This document shows positions 46,550-58,894 of a stretch of 64,000 nt of DNA, one piece after another. The notes below the pieces were generated by a model, which had not been told where the DNA came from, did not search any database, and saw nothing but the letters and a program-made list of their open reading frames with translations. Source of the DNA: Cryptomeria japonica (Eukaryota > Streptophyta > Pinopsida > Cupressales > Cupressaceae); the NCBI RefSeq assembly GCF_030272615.1, contig NC_081412.1:144857247-144921246 (forward strand). Reading direction: 5' to 3'. Positions within the stretch are counted from its first letter, which is position 1, and each line of letters begins with the position of its first letter. Made by a program: the position numbers and the translations under genes.

Positions 46550-48174
46550 CTACTGGTGGGGTAGGACTCCAAGATGCTCTCTGAGATATTCAAAAGTCTC
46601 CTTAGGCAAAGGCTTTGTAAAAATATCTGCAATCTGCTCTTTAGTATTCACATAAACCAATTTCACTTCTTTTGCTTCAACATTCTCTTTTAGAAAATTA
46701 AATTTGATAGAAACATGTTTAGTCTTAGAGTAAAATACCAGATTCTTTGATATATCAATTGCTGCCATATTATCACAGTAAATAGTTATAGGTTCCTTGC
46801 ATTTTACCTTTATGTCCTTTAACATTTATTTGATCCATAGTAATTGTGTACAATTAGTTGCTGCTGCAACATATTCTGATTCTGCTGTTGATAGTGATGT
46901 AGAACGTTGTTTATTGCTCAACCATGAAATTAGTCTGCTACCAAGAAAAAATGCTTCACCGGTGGTGCTTTTTCTATCATCTACATCTCCTGCCCAATTA
47001 GCATCGGTGTGTGCACATAAATCAAAATTTTCATCTTAGGATACCATAAACCAAGATTTGTAGTGACTTGTAGGTACTAGAAAATCCTTTTCACTGCTAA
47101 TTCATGATTTTCTTTAGGATTACTCTGAAATATTGAAACAATACATACTACATTCATAATATTAAGTCTTGTTTGTGTCAAATATAGTAAACCTCCTATC
47201 ATAGACTTGTATCTAGTTGGATTAACAGGTGTTGATTCATCCTTCAAAGATAATTTATCAGTTGTAGTCATAGGTGTGCATACTGGTTTAGAGTTTTCCA
47301 TGCCAAATTTCTTGAGTAATTCCTTCAAGTACTCAGATTGACATAGGAATATACCTCTATCAGACCATGAAATCTATAATCCTAAAAAGAATTTTATCTC
47401 TCCAATCATAGACATTTCAAATTGTTGCTGCATTTTGTTAGAAAAGTCTTTACACAACCCATCTTCTCCTCCAAAGATTATATCATCAACAAAAAGTTCA
47501 ATAACCAAGATGTCATCATTAGTCACTTTGTAGTATAGATTGTTGTTAGCATTACCTTTAGTGTATCCAAGCTTCCAAAGATATTTGTCCAATCTAGCAT
47601 ACCAAGCTCTAGGAGCTTGTTTTAATCCATATAAAGCTTTCCTTAACCTGCAAAGCATGTCTTTGTTATCTGTCAAAGAAAATCCATCAGGTTTTTCAAT
47701 ATAAACTTCTTCTTCAAGATCTCCATTCAAAAATGTACACTTAACATCCATTTGATATACTTTATAGTTCTTTTGTGCTGCAAAAGGCAATAAAAGTCTG
47801 ATCGCCTCAATTATAGCTACCGGTGCAAAGGTTTCATTGTAATCAATTCCTTCTTTCTATGAATATCCCTTACACACTAATATTTATTTGTTTCTGATTA
47901 CTTTACCATCTTCATTAAGTTTATTTTTGAAAACCCATTTAGTTCCAATTACATTTTTGCCTTTAGGTCGGGGAGCTAATGACCAAGTATTATTCCTTTC
48001 AATTTGTCCCAATTCATCTTCCATAGCTTTAATCCAATATTTATCTTCACATGCCTCATTAATTGATGTAGGTTCAATTTGAGAAATAATACATACCTCT
48101 TCATTTTCCAATCTTCCTCTAGTCATCATTCCTTGAAATTTGTTTCCAATTATCTGACTTTTAGAGTGGTTCAA
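46550..48174 (-). pseudogene. Copia A2 RT and RNase H (decayed)
   Basis: Minus strand. RT: WIKAMEDELGQIERNNTW, GTKWVFKNKLNEDGK (47890-48080), [43 protein letters not shown] and catalytic [11 protein letters not shown] (about 47460-47500). RNase H near the end: IYCDNMAAIDISKN, TKHVSIKFNFLKENVE, TKPLPKETFEYLREHLGV. Stops near 47880, 47370 and a frame change near 47040 inactivate it. Confidence 0.92.
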
Positions 48175-49344
48175 TCTTACATACCTGGGTGTTTTTACTT
48201 GCTAATGTTCTTCAGTAACTATTGAATCTCCAGATGATGCCGGTGTAACTGGATCAACATTCTATGCTAGTGTATTCACAATAGGTTCATTTGTGATTAT
48301 CTCTATTGCCGGTTCAGAGTCCATGTACCTTGAATTTCCTCTAAACTGTTCATCAATCTTCACATTTGCACTCTCAACAATTTTTTGCAATCTCTTGTTA
48401 AAACATCTACATGCCTTGCTCTTAGATGAATAACCAAGAAATATTCCTTCATCACTTCTAGGATCGAATTTTCTAATATACTCATTTCTTCTAATATAGC
48501 ATTTACTTCCAAATATTCTAAAATATTTAAGAGTAGGAGTATTACCAAACCATAATTCATGAGGGGTCTTACCGGTTTCACCTCTGATGTGAACTCGGTT
48601 GAATGTATAAATTGTTGTATTAACCACTTCTCTCCAGTATATATGAGGTAGATTTGCTTCTGATATCATTATTCTGGCTGCATCCAAGATAGTTATGTTT
48701 TTCCTTTCAACAGCTCCATTATGCTGGGGTGTCTGGGGTGCTGATAACTGTCTTCTGATCCCATTCACTTCATAGAATGTATTAAATTCCTTAGATGTGA
48801 ACTCACCTCCTTGATCTAATCTCAAACAATTGATTTTCTTGTTGGTTTCATTCCCTACCATCACTTTGAATAGTTTGAATTTCCCAAATGCTTTAGATTT
48901 CTCCCTGAGAAAAGTAACCCAACACATTCTAGAATAGTCATCAATGATTAGCATAAAATACATATCTCCTTGTATACTTCTAGTTCTTGATGGACCACAT
49001 AAATCAGTGTGAGTTAAATCAAGAACATTGTTAGATTTCTCTAGAATACTTTTGAAAGTGGCTCTAACTTGCTTTCCAAATTGACATTCCTTACATAATG
49101 GATTGTGAGGTTTACCAATCTTAGGTAAATCTCTTACTGCCTTAGTTGTTCTGATTTTCACAATGCAATCAAAATTTACATGACAAAGTCTCTTATGCCA
49201 TAACCAACTTTCATCAATATGTGCAATCCAACATGCTTTCTCATTGTTGTTCAAATGAAAGATAATACCTCTAGTCTAATTATCGGTTGCAATTTCCAAA
49301 CCAGTTCTATTTAAGATTTTGCATTTACCATTATTGAATTGTAA
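48175..49344 (-). pseudogene. Copia A2 integrase (330-codon open stretch)
   Basis: Minus strand, open from 49254 to 48262. HH-CC region (WLWHKRLCHVNFDC.. CKECQFGK), then catalytic Asp in HTDLCGP, second Asp in RLDQGGEFTSKEF and Glu in NGAVERKN: all three acidic residues are present. C-terminal motif FDPRSDEGIFLGYSSKSKA. The best preserved integrase in the window, but the polyprotein is interrupted on both sides. Confidence 0.92.
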
Positions 49345-50702
49345 CTAAATTCCTTTCGCAACTAATTGACCAACACTCAAAATATTATGCTTCAAACCTT
49401 CAACATAGTAAACATTATCAGTATTATGCTTACCATCAAAAGATATAGTTCCTTTTCCTTTGATCATACAAGCTTTATCATCTCCAAATCTCACTAGACC
49501 TCTATTGTAATCCTGAAAGGTTAAGAGTTTACTCTTATCACCAATAATGTGATGTGAGCATCCTGAATCAATAATCCATTCATCCTTATCTTCAAATTTA
49601 GCTACTAAAGCCTGCTCTACTGGTTTAATAGTAGGTGTTGGTTGATCTTTTGTTATAGCAACAAAAGCCCATCCATTGTCTATCGGTTCCTCATTAGAAT
49701 CATCAGTAACTCCTTCATCAGCATAATAACAAGATTTGTCTCTATTCTTGTTGAATTTGTATCTCTGATAATCAAGGTTAGGCTTATATGTTCTTTTAGC
49801 ATCTTCTCTTAATCTTGCATGTCTATCAGGACATCTAGAAGCCATATGACCAATCTTATTAGAGTTAAAACATTTAAAGGGTTCTTTACCTTCATACTTA
49901 CTTCCAACTGGACCTTTAGGCATTTTTCTTGCAAATAGTGCTTCAAGCTCTTCCAGTTCTCCTTTCTCCTTCCTGATATCTTCAAGTTTCTTTGCATAGA
50001 AGGCTTTCCAATCAGATTTCTCAGATGATGATGATGATGCTGCAAATGATGATGATGCTTTGAAAGCTAGATTTGTCTTAATAGTAGCAACAAGACCAAA
50101 TTCCTCAAGCTCAAAAGCTGAAAGTTTTCCAACCAAGGTGTCTCTAGATACTGATGCATTAGGCATTGTTCTTAATTCATTTATAGTAGTAACTTTCATT
50201 TTATATGCCGGTGGCAAAGCTCTTAAAACTTTAGAAACAATCTCATCTTCACTTAAGTTTCCTCCACAACATTGTATACTCAAAACAATTTCATTTACTC
50301 TTTCCATAAAAGCAGAAATTCTTTCATCTTCTTCCATTTTCAGATTTTCATACCTCACCTAGAATCATTCAAGTTTTGCAATTTTCACTGTGGAATCTCC
50401 TTCATTCAATGTTTCCAATTTGTCCCAAATAGGTTTAGCAGTAGATTTGTCTAATAATCCCATGACTTGTTGATCTGACAATGCACTCAAAAGTGCTTCT
50501 CTTGCTTTGCAAACATTTTCCTCATCTTTAGCCAAGTTAGGTGAATTAGGTTGACCTTGAGTAGGTGCAATATGACCATTCTTTGTAACTCCCATATGTC
50601 CTTTCCAATGCAATTCAAATGTGTCTCCATCCTATTCTTCCATATGTTATAGTTGGTTCCATCAAGTTTCAGGCCGTCCTTCCTTAAATAGTTAGAAGAC
50701 AT
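49345..50702 (-). pseudogene. Copia A2 gag and protease (decayed)
   Basis: Minus strand. ATG at 50702 (MSSNYLRKDGLKLDGTNY), then a frameshift near 50600 and a stop near 50360, then open for 337 codons. The knuckle reads CFNSNKIGHMASRC, second Cys replaced by Ser. Protease reads WIIDSGCSHH with the D-S-G intact near 49570. Ends at SVGQLVAKGI before a stop. Confidence 0.9.
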
Positions 50703-50745
50703 TGGATCTCCTCAAGTTGTTAAACTTCTGCAAAAAGAGGACTAA

Positions 50746-50757
50746 GCTCTTATACCA
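50746..50757 (-). other. Copia A2 primer binding site
   Basis: The complement reads TGGTATAAGAGC, one base off the initiator tRNA-Met match, two bases from the LTR. Confidence 0.88.
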
Positions 50758-50759
50758 AT

Positions 50760-51809
50760 TGTTAGGTCCCAAAGACAACTGAGAGGGGAGGTGAATCAGT
50801 TGTCCAATAAATTCAACCAAAATTAACTTAACCAAAACATAATGCTTAATGTTGGTAAACCAAACTTTATGCTAGTAGATAGTTTTATGAGTTAATTACA
50901 GTACCGGTAAAGACTAATGCATGAAACAAAAAGACAATAACATCCACAACACATAACACAAATATTTGTACATGGAAACCCTGTAAGGGGAAAAACTATG
51001 GTGGGTAACCTTACCCACAATCAAATGATACTACTGTAGATAGTATGTGTGTACAATATGGAGTCTGCACATGTAGAAAGGCCAGCTGCCTAGAGCTCAC
51101 TGCTCAATCACAAAATGAGAGTCACACTGACTACAATTGGATGGTTAAATCGAATGATAATGTACTGCATAAAATATCATCTTCATATGCTGGATTCAAT
51201 ACCGGTTTAGTTCTGATTGCTTTCACAAAAACCTTCCTTCAATCTTCAAATGATGTCTACATGTATAGCTTTTCTTATTTTCACATATACCCTATTACAA
51301 TCCTTTTTCCAATCGCATATCAATCTCATAAATGAGATCTTACATTTATACCATAACCTAAGACCAATTGAATAGGTTGGCTCACTAAAAGATATTACAA
51401 TAAAATCAATTACAAATAAGTCTATATCTAATGCATGATGTCAACTCAATGCATTTACAATAATAATAAATCATCTTCATAACGTGTCATGCTGATCTAG
51501 AATAGATATGCCTGCTGGTGTATAACTTGGACCTATTTGCTGGTAACAACAAATATGCAAACCCGAATAGACCAATAACCAAATTGCCAAAACCAAGTGA
51601 TCGAATAATGTCTTTGACATAACAAAGTAGTCTCCAAGTCATTCCATGTGCTGGTGAACAATATAACCTGTTGGTGAACCAAATACCGATGATTGTGCAT
51701 AAGTCACTGACTTGCCGATGAACAAAACCAAAGATCTCCAAGTGCTGATAAGGTTGGCAAGTGTTGACATCAATGACAAAACCATATCAACATATCCAAA
51801 ATACCAACA
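50760..51809 (-). mobile_element. Copia A2 5' LTR
   Basis: 1,050 bp, plus-strand TGTTAGGTCCC to ATACCAACA, followed by TAATG and the resumed copia B LTR. Confidence 0.92.
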
Positions 51810-52481
51810 TAATGATTATTACATTATTCGCTCCTATACCATCCACTTATGATCTACAATGAGATCTTACGTCATATATATACAAACCCTTGACCACAAA
51901 TAATAAGGTCAGCCACCAGACAATAAATAAATTATATAATTACAAAACATGTCAGCCTAAGACTAAACAAATAATATGCAACCCATAATACATCCTGAAA
52001 ACACATCGAGAAGTCCAATCAACACATTACATTAAGCCGGTCCATAACCTAGATGAACCAAACCCAATTTTGATCCACACATGCTAAAGAAATGATCCCA
52101 AACAACCAAGGATCAAAGATGATCACCATCAGCATCCTAAATCTCTAATAGAAACCACACCAACACCACTTATGCATAATATCAAAGATCTTCAACAAAG
52201 TTATATCGGTGAAACCCTCACCGGATCAACAAACCAAGCTTACCAGCATACACAATAGCATCTGATCAACAAATCAAAACCAAATGATAGAACATGAATA
52301 GAAGATCTAAGCCAAATCCATAATCCAAAGCATACCAGAGCATATCAGATCATCATGATCTAATCTAACCAGAAACCAAACAACCTACCGAGACTAGAAG
52401 AATACTGGTAAAATAGCCAAAATAGCTAGTGTTGACATCAATGACAAAACATCAATGCAACACATAATCAATTCCTCCAAA

Positions 52482-53857
52482 TGGATATGGTTGATAGGAG
52501 AAAATGGTTGGATTATTTCATTTCAGGATGGGATGTTATTCAAGGGAGTTTAGTTATGCATACCTAAGAGTTCCATGAGAGAGAACCTAATCAAAGAGAA
52601 ACATAGTGGAGGTTTAGCTAGACATTTTGGCATTGATAAAACAGTTGCATTGGTGAGTGAGTAGTAATTTTGGCCCCAGATTCATAAGGATGTCAAGAGA
52701 TATTTGCATAGTTGTAGAGTTTGTCAAGTTGCAAGAGGTAGTAGTCAGAATGTGGGATTGTATAAACCTTTGACAGTGCCAGTAAGACCTTGGGAGGATA
52801 TAAGCATGGATTTTGTACTTGGATTGTGTAAGACATCAAGAGGGAATGATTCTATATTTGTGGTAGTGGATAAATTTTCAATGATGGCTCATTTCATACC
52901 TTGTAAGAAGACATCATATGCATTGCATGTAGCAGACCTATTTTTCAAGGAAGTGGTGAGATTGCATGGATTACTTAAGAGCATAGTTTCAAATAGAGAC
53001 ACTAAGTTTGTTGGCTATTTTTGGAGAAAACTTTGGAAGAAGATGAAGAAATATTTGAAGTTCCATTCTACTTTTCATCCATAGACTAATGGATAGACAA
53101 AATTAGTTAACCAAAGTTTGGGAAACTTGTTGAGATGTTTAGTGGGAGATAAAATAGGAAGTTGGGATTTGATCCTTGCACAAGAAGAGTTTTCCTATAA
53201 AAATTTAGTGAATAGAAGTATCGAAAAAATACCTTTTGAGATTGTTACTGGAGTGCATCCTAGAGGAATAGTAGAATTGAGAGATTAGCATTGAATATCA
53301 AAAGAGTTCAGAAGCAGAAGATTTTTATAGATCACATGGCAGCATTGCATATTTAGGTTAAACAACATTTGAAATACATGAACAAAAAATACAAGGAGAA
53401 GGCATATGAGAAGAGGAGACATAAGGAATTTGAAGTTGGTGATTAAGTGATGGTATACTTGAGAAAAGAGAGATTCTTGGTTGGAACTTATAACAAGTTG
53501 CAAATGAAAAAGTTTGAACCCTGTAAGATTTTGAGAAAGTTCAGTTCTGGAAATGCATATGAAGTGGAGCTACTAGATAGTCTAAGTATTTAACCTATAT
53601 TCAATATTGTAGATCTTCATGAGTATCATGAACCATAATTTAGTAAGGATAGTGTTGTAAACTTGGAGAGACAATTTCCCTAAAAGGAACCAGATTAGAT
53701 TGAAGAGATTTTGGACAATAGGATTGGGTGTAGTACTCGGTACAATTAGTACAAAGAATATCTTGTGAAGTGGAAGAGAAGACCAGTTGAAGATTCATCT
53801 TGGATTTCTTAGGTAGAGGTAGACCACCTTGGTTTCCCTCTGAGCCAAGAAAAGTGA
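52482..53857 (+). pseudogene. Chromovirus integrase and chromodomain (decayed, right part)
   Basis: Resumes the chromovirus broken at 35195, but RNase H is missing. HHCC zinc region: HSGGLARH .. CRVCQ (52605-52735). The first catalytic Asp is in ISMDFVLGL (about 52808). The second catalytic position reads VSNRDTKF (about 52990), Asp now Asn. The Glu region near 53090-53110 reads TNG*TKLVNQ, with Lys where Glu is expected. A chromodomain follows at about 53701-53812 (EEILDNRIG .. YKEYLVKWKRRPVEDSSW), which is why I call it a chromovirus. TGA at 53855. Confidence 0.9.
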
Positions 53858-54372
53858 GAGGCTCACTTTTTTCATTAACCCCAGATGTCTAATGCAAGAG
53901 CATCCTCGGTTCACAACAATCTTGCATCAACAAAAAAAAAAACATTTTCCTTTTTGTTTTGTTTGTAGTTTCAGTTTTCTTTCTTTGTGTCCTATTTTTG
54001 GCTCACCAGATCTTGTGGAGTTGGATTTTTCTTGAATACTTGATCATCTTTCTTTCTTTCAAACTGCATCTCATTTGGATCACTTTCCGGCAAGACATCG
54101 CTACCTATTTCCATGACAATTTCTTGTTACCGGTTGTTCCTTTGTTACTGGTTTCTTGAGATCTATTCTGGTGATCTACAGGAACCCATTCCAAAGCTTG
54201 CAGAGGCTTAAGAATTGATCTCAATGTTTCTTGGCATGTGGCCAAACTTCTACATTTTTTCCTTTGGATTTTCTAGAGGAATCTCTTGGCGGAGGCCAAC
54301 CTTGTTCATTTTGCATGTTAGGTCTTGTTCTTCAGGTTTTGATTCTTTTTGGGCCAACTGGATCCTTTGGAT

Positions 54373-54417
<45 letters not shown>

Positions 54418-54706
54418 CATTCTTTAGAATGTAATCAATTAGAACCAATGAGAGTATTAGATAGATAGACTGTACCTAGAAGATATATCTTTCGATTCAA
54501 GGTCTCGATTGTGACCTGTTCTACTAGGCCTATGTGCCGATATGTTGTAACCCGGTTGTTACCAATTGGATGTAATCAAATTCCATGCAATAAAACTATA
54601 TGTTTTGCATTGGCTCCATCATATCTATGTGTTTTTGCTATGTTTACTCTGGCGAACTGGTCTAGATTGATCTCCTTGAGGTCCCTCCTCACTGGTGACT
54701 GCTTCA
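53858..54706 (+). mobile_element. Chromovirus 3' untranslated region and 3' LTR
   Basis: The LTR start is uncertain, probably near 53888. The right end is well supported: 54519-54706 matches, inverted, 57580-57757, and both copies stop at GACTGCTTCA exactly where copia C coding sequence begins. Contains a (TA)n run at 54375-54415. ORFs here are chance. Confidence 0.65.
54375..54415. repeat. (TA)n microsatellite
   Basis: About 20 pure TA units in the chromovirus LTR. Confidence 0.97.
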
Positions 54707-56142
54707 AAATGGATGTAAAATCAACATTTTTGAATGGAGAACTGAAAGAAGAAGTTTATATTGAATAACCAAAAGGATTCAAGTTGAGAGATGATCTAGA
54801 TATTGTTTGAAAGTTGAAGAAGGCTTTGTATGGATTGAAACAAGCCCCTAGAGCTTGGTATGTGTGATGTCAAAAAATGGGATTGGGTAGTTTAGGACCT
54901 AACCCCACTTTTCTCCACACATTGGAATACAAAAGAGCCTAAGAAGATGATTCACTTTGACTAATTCTTGTGAAAGAGAGTCAAGAAATATCTTTAGGGT
55001 TTCTACTCCTTTGTTGCAAGGAGAGGAAGTGTGCAAAATGTGATGATATGATCAACTAGGCTAAGGAAATAGCTAAAAGTGCTAATATGAACTGAAATAT
55101 TGGAAAATGTAGATCTAAAACTAAGAGACAGAGTATAGAACTAAAGAGGAAATTTTGATGTGCACTTGTCACTACAATTTGAGCCTGACTGAACTAGACC
55201 AGTGCACCTTGGTCCCGGACACTGAACTAAGATGCAAGTTTGAAATCTACAAATTTGAGATCCTATATTGTAGAACTACCACAAGAAGCGAAAAACTCCA
55301 GAGTCTATACCTGTGTGTTCTATGAGTTCTGAAGATCATGCATCCATTGGATTTCTATGCTTGCACCTACAACTTGAAAAATGGTGTTTGGGTGGCTATA
55401 TAGGGTTCTGCCTTAGTAAAACCCCTTGTTTTAGTGATTTTCACCTCCACAAATAGCCAATGTAGAGTTGAAATGAGTGTGTGTTAGAACCTTGTGTGTA
55501 TGCAAGATCCTAAATGTAAATCTAGAGATATACCCTATGCTTGGAGAGTAAACCCTAAATGAGTGTATATATAAATGTAAATGATTCAAATCACAAATGC
55601 AATAATGAATCTAAAGCATGAATGTAAATAACTAATCCAAAAAAAAGCATGAATGTAAATCTAAAAACAAGTGTTGTGAAACTCACACAAAGATACAAAA
55701 ATAACATGAAACCATACCAAACCCTAAGGGAGAGGTACAATCCAATCAACAGTCGATGATCTCCTATTATTCTTCAATATCTAAAAGTATTCAATTGATG
55801 ATGAAAATAGTTGATGTAGACTTGATATATGCTTGATTTTATAATTGAAGACTTCACATAAGCCTACACTTTCACTTCATGAGAGGCTCCTTCACTTGAT
55901 AAAGTTCTTGGATTAGATCCTTCAAATGAGGAAAGGAAAGGCTATATGTATGAAACCCTAACTTTGTTTTTTTTATCATAGGCCGACCTAGAAATGATAT
56001 ATTTTCACACCAAGTTGGGTTTAAACATTATAATTCCACCAAAACATGATCTCGAAATTTGAGGAGAAAAAGTAGAAATAGATGTGAATCACATCAGTCT
56101 AACCAACTTTTTTCCAATTTTTTAGGGATGAAAGGTATTTTA

Positions 56143-56477
56143 TTATAAGATGATTCCTAGGTGGGTGCGATGATTTAATATCTAATTAGATATGTGAATT
56201 CATGCCTTGAAGGTCAAAATAGGACATAATTAGGGCTTTTGATGAATTAATTAATTTAAAGAATAAAATAAAAAGGGGTGCACTTAGGATTAAGGGCCCA
56301 ATTTTATGATGTGTAGAGGGATGAAAGAGGACTTTATATAATTAAATTAAATTAATTAATTAAATTCTTAAAGGGAAATTAAAATCCAAGATGCAAGATG
56401 CAACACACTAAGGTGGGTGCTAACCTAAGCGTGTAATTGTGCCACCCAATTAAGGGTGTAAAATTTATGACACTACA
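56143..56477 (+). repeat. Direct repeat, copy 1
   Basis: Shares TATAAGATGATTCCTAGG, GGATTAAGGGCCCAATTTTAT and GGTGGGTGCTAACCTAAG with 56922-57245, with moderate divergence and small indels. Confidence 0.9.
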
Positions 56478-56921
56478 TTTAGCCCACACTTTAGCGGTCA
56501 TATGACACTTTGTACATGAAAGTTGAAGTATAAAAAAGTAAACATTTCATGAAAATGGATATATCCATAAGGTTTCAAACAAAGCCCCCAATGGTATCTG
56601 CAGTACATTGTTAGGAACTGCATCCTACAAAACCACATTATCAGATAAAATCATAAAATCACCTAAATGCTTACTAAGGAAATGATGAAATTCATGAGTA
56701 GCTCTATGCCCCCCTATTTCAGCTTGCTAATTAGTGAGTTGAAATAGGGTATCATGTTTACCATGATGAATTGTGAAAATAAGTGATGACATGTTCACAA
56801 CAAAGTTTGATACAAGATCAAAACTAATGGAGAATCATTTGGTAAGAAAGAGAACTAAGACACAATTCTAACATGACCAAGACTGTGAGAATTGAAGTTC
56901 TCTAACACAAGATGCAAATGA

Positions 56922-57245
56922 TATAAGATGATTCCTAGGTGGGTGTGATGATTTAAGATGTTTAGATATGCAAAATTGTACCTTGAAGGTTGAAATAGAA
57001 CATAATCAGGGTTTTGATGAATTAATCAACTGAAAGAATAAAGAAAAAAGGGGGCACACTTAGGATTAAGGGCCCAATTTTATAATGTGTAGAGGGATGA
57101 AAGATGACTTTAGATTTAATTAAATTAATTTATTAAATTCTTAAAGGGAATTTAAAATGCAAGATGCAACACATTAAGGTGGGTGCTAACCTAAGAGTGG
57201 AATTGTGCCACCCAATTTTAAGGGTGTACAATTTACAATGGTACA
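56922..57245 (+). repeat. Direct repeat, copy 2 (ends the 2.4-kb element)
   Basis: Second copy of the repeat at 56143-56477; its last base is the last base before the GTATG duplication. Confidence 0.9.
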
Positions 57246-57579
57246 GTATGGAAGGCTCAACAAGTATTTGATTGGTCAAGGTTTTCAAAAGGGATCTACT
57301 CATAGTAATCTTTAATTCAAAATTTATTCAAGTAAAATCTTAATTGTTGTAGTATATTTTGATGACATAATATTTGGAGGAAATGGAAATGTATGTAGAA
57401 GGTTTTCTAGTGAGATGTAGAAGGAATTTGAGATGTCCATGATCGATGAGTTAAATTTATTTCTTAGATTGCAAGTGAATCAAAATAGAAAAGGAATTTT
57501 TATTTCTGAGTCTAAATATGTCAAATAATTATTGTAGAAGTTTGGTTGGAGAAATCTAAACCAATGTGTACACCTATGA

Positions 57580-57785
57580 TGAAGCAGTCACTAAATAGGA
57601 GGGACCTCAAAGAGATCAGTCCAGACCAGTTAGCAAGAGTAAACACAAAGGAAACATAGAGACATGATGGAGGAAATGCATAATAGATTGAAATATATCA
57701 TGTAAACTTATTACAACCAACTGGTAACAACCGAGTTATAGAAACCGGCTCACAGGCCTGTTAAAGCATGCTCAAAATACAGAAT
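57580..57785 (-). mobile_element. Second chromovirus LTR end, inverted
   Basis: Begins TGAAGCAGTCAC, the complement of the LTR end at 54706, and matches 54519-54706 inverted to about 57757. It marks a second chromovirus copy inserted in copia C in the opposite direction. The rest of this LTR is beyond the copia D insertion. Confidence 0.75.
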
Positions 57786-58894
57786 GATGGACTTGAAAAG
57801 CACTAAGAGGGCAGGTGAATCAATGATACCAAAAATAAAATTATTTCAAACATTAACTGGTAGATGAACTTAAAAAAACTTTTAAACACAATGCATGCAA
57901 TCCAAAATGATATAACAAAATCCACAATAAGTAAAACATCCACCATAACACAAGTGTTTGTACATGGAAAACCCAAATAGGTTAAAACCACGGTGAGATG
58001 GAACTCACAAGTTAACTATCTCCAGTAATAGATAACTGACCGGTTAAGGTCTACAAAGTGCTTTGCTAGGAGCAAATCTTGTTAGAGATCCCAAATCTTG
58101 ATTAAAAGCTATACTCTATAAAAGGTAGTACCCTATTAGGGGTAACCTCAGTAGAGGATTTCTTAATCCAAATTAATGGATCACCTTGTTGGAGGATTTG
58201 AACAATGAAGCTTGTTAGAGCTTACCTAGTTAGGGGATTTTGATTCTGTTGTAATTGTTAGAAGACAATAGGATTTGTTTGATCTGTTTGAGTAGCACAA
58301 TACTTTCTTGATCAGATCCTTTTAAGCATATTCAACACTGCTTCTCAACATACTCTGCAACTTAACACTTTTGCCTTTGCACATATCATATCATTTTTGC
58401 TCTCATAAAATAATTCATTGTGATGTAAATATAAAGACATTTAGATTTCATGTTGGCCTCAAGAAATCATAGATTTCATGTCGGCCTCAAGAAATCATAA
58501 CACAATTTCCTAGGTGCAGTGTATCTGGTCAAGTGATCATAACTCATCACAAAAATACCACCAAATCTTGTCAGTGGTGATAACTCATCACACAATCTAT
58601 GAATACCATTTGGAACACTTAATACTAGTTAGAGTTAAACCGCTTGTCCTTGATGCTTCTGAGATAGTCTCCACTAGATCTTCATGTTGATGTCGAGACA
58701 TGTATAACCAAGTGGTTATCTCCATGCATATACCGGTTGTCACCAAGTACCAGTTAGAAATAAACCTCTATTATACCGGTTGAAGTATAAACAAATTGAA
58801 GTCATACCGGTAGATAGTATAAACATGGGTGTGTGTATGTGTTTCATCAATGACAACATATGATGAATTCATTACAATCATCATCAAGCCAACA
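57786..58894 (-). mobile_element. Copia family D 3' LTR
   Basis: About 1.1 kb from TGATGGACTT to AGCCAACA. Family features on the minus strand: GAGGGCAGGTGAATCA near the left end, GTACATGGAAAACCC and ACCACGGTG, as in copia A and B LTRs. The inner end is followed by ATCTCCCCCTTTGGCATTGATGG, the same polypurine-tract context as families A and B. The partner LTR is outside the window. Confidence 0.8.

Larger units (their letters stand above)
45146..51809 (-). mobile_element. Copia family A, copy A2 (6.7 kb, full layout)
   Basis: Minus-strand complete copy: LTRs of equal length (1,050 bp) at 45146-46195 and 50760-51809, internal 46196-50759. Target duplication is GAATG on the left and TAATG on the right (one change). 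By eye the first 300 bases of the two LTRs differ at roughly 7-8% of sites, mostly transitions, so it is not recent. It contains all copia domains and is the reference for the A1 deletion. Confidence 0.94.
35196..52481 (-). mobile_element. Copia family B element (split by two insertions)
   Basis: A minus-strand Ty1/copia element whose 3' LTR is at 35196-40308 and 5' LTR at 44630-52481, each opened by a later insertion. The internal region 40309-44629 has RNase H, RT, integrase and gag in minus-strand order. LTR starts aligned: TGTTAGATAGTTCAA at 44630 and the decayed TATTACACAGTTCAA at 35196. It splits the chromovirus pol, but no target duplication is seen and the right LTR lacks its last CCAACA, so the junctions were altered after insertion. 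Confidence 0.85.
44630..52481 (-). mobile_element. Copia B 5' LTR, interrupted by copia A2
   Basis: LTR pieces 44630-45145 and 51815-52481 (about 1.18 kb). They match the other B LTR, for example ATTACATTATTC.CTCCTATACCATCC at 51824 and 35720. Copia A2 sits between them. The last bases of the LTR are lost at the chromovirus junction at 52481. Confidence 0.85.
54863..57245. mobile_element. 2.4-kb insertion in copia C
   Basis: Starts TGTGATGTC and ends ATGGTACA, with perfect 5-bp duplication GTATG (54858-54862 and 57246-57250). The copia RT reads on across the junction. No protein-coding similarity. A 330-bp direct repeat is present at 56143-56477 and 56922-57245. The first copy ends in CACTACA and the second copy ends the element. 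One reading is a small non-autonomous LTR element whose second LTR lost its left part: LTR 54863-56477, short internal 56478-56921, truncated LTR 56922-57245. Confidence 0.78.
54707..57579 (+). pseudogene. Copia family C RT fragment, split
   Basis: Two pieces of one copia RT: 54707-54862 (KMDVKSTFLNGELKEEVYIE, then YGLKQAPRAWY) and 57246-57579 (LNKYL, VVYFDDIIFGGNGNVC, KEFEMSMIDELNLFL, then KSKPMCTPM). They join in the right order once the 2.4-kb element is removed. Both outer ends are cut by chromovirus LTR termini, so this looks like the oldest sequence in the right half. Several stops; only part of RT remains. Confidence 0.88.

Noticed and set aside
54215-54427. ORFs ending in Ile-Tyr repeats
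   Set aside because: Translation of a (TA)n microsatellite in the chromovirus LTR.
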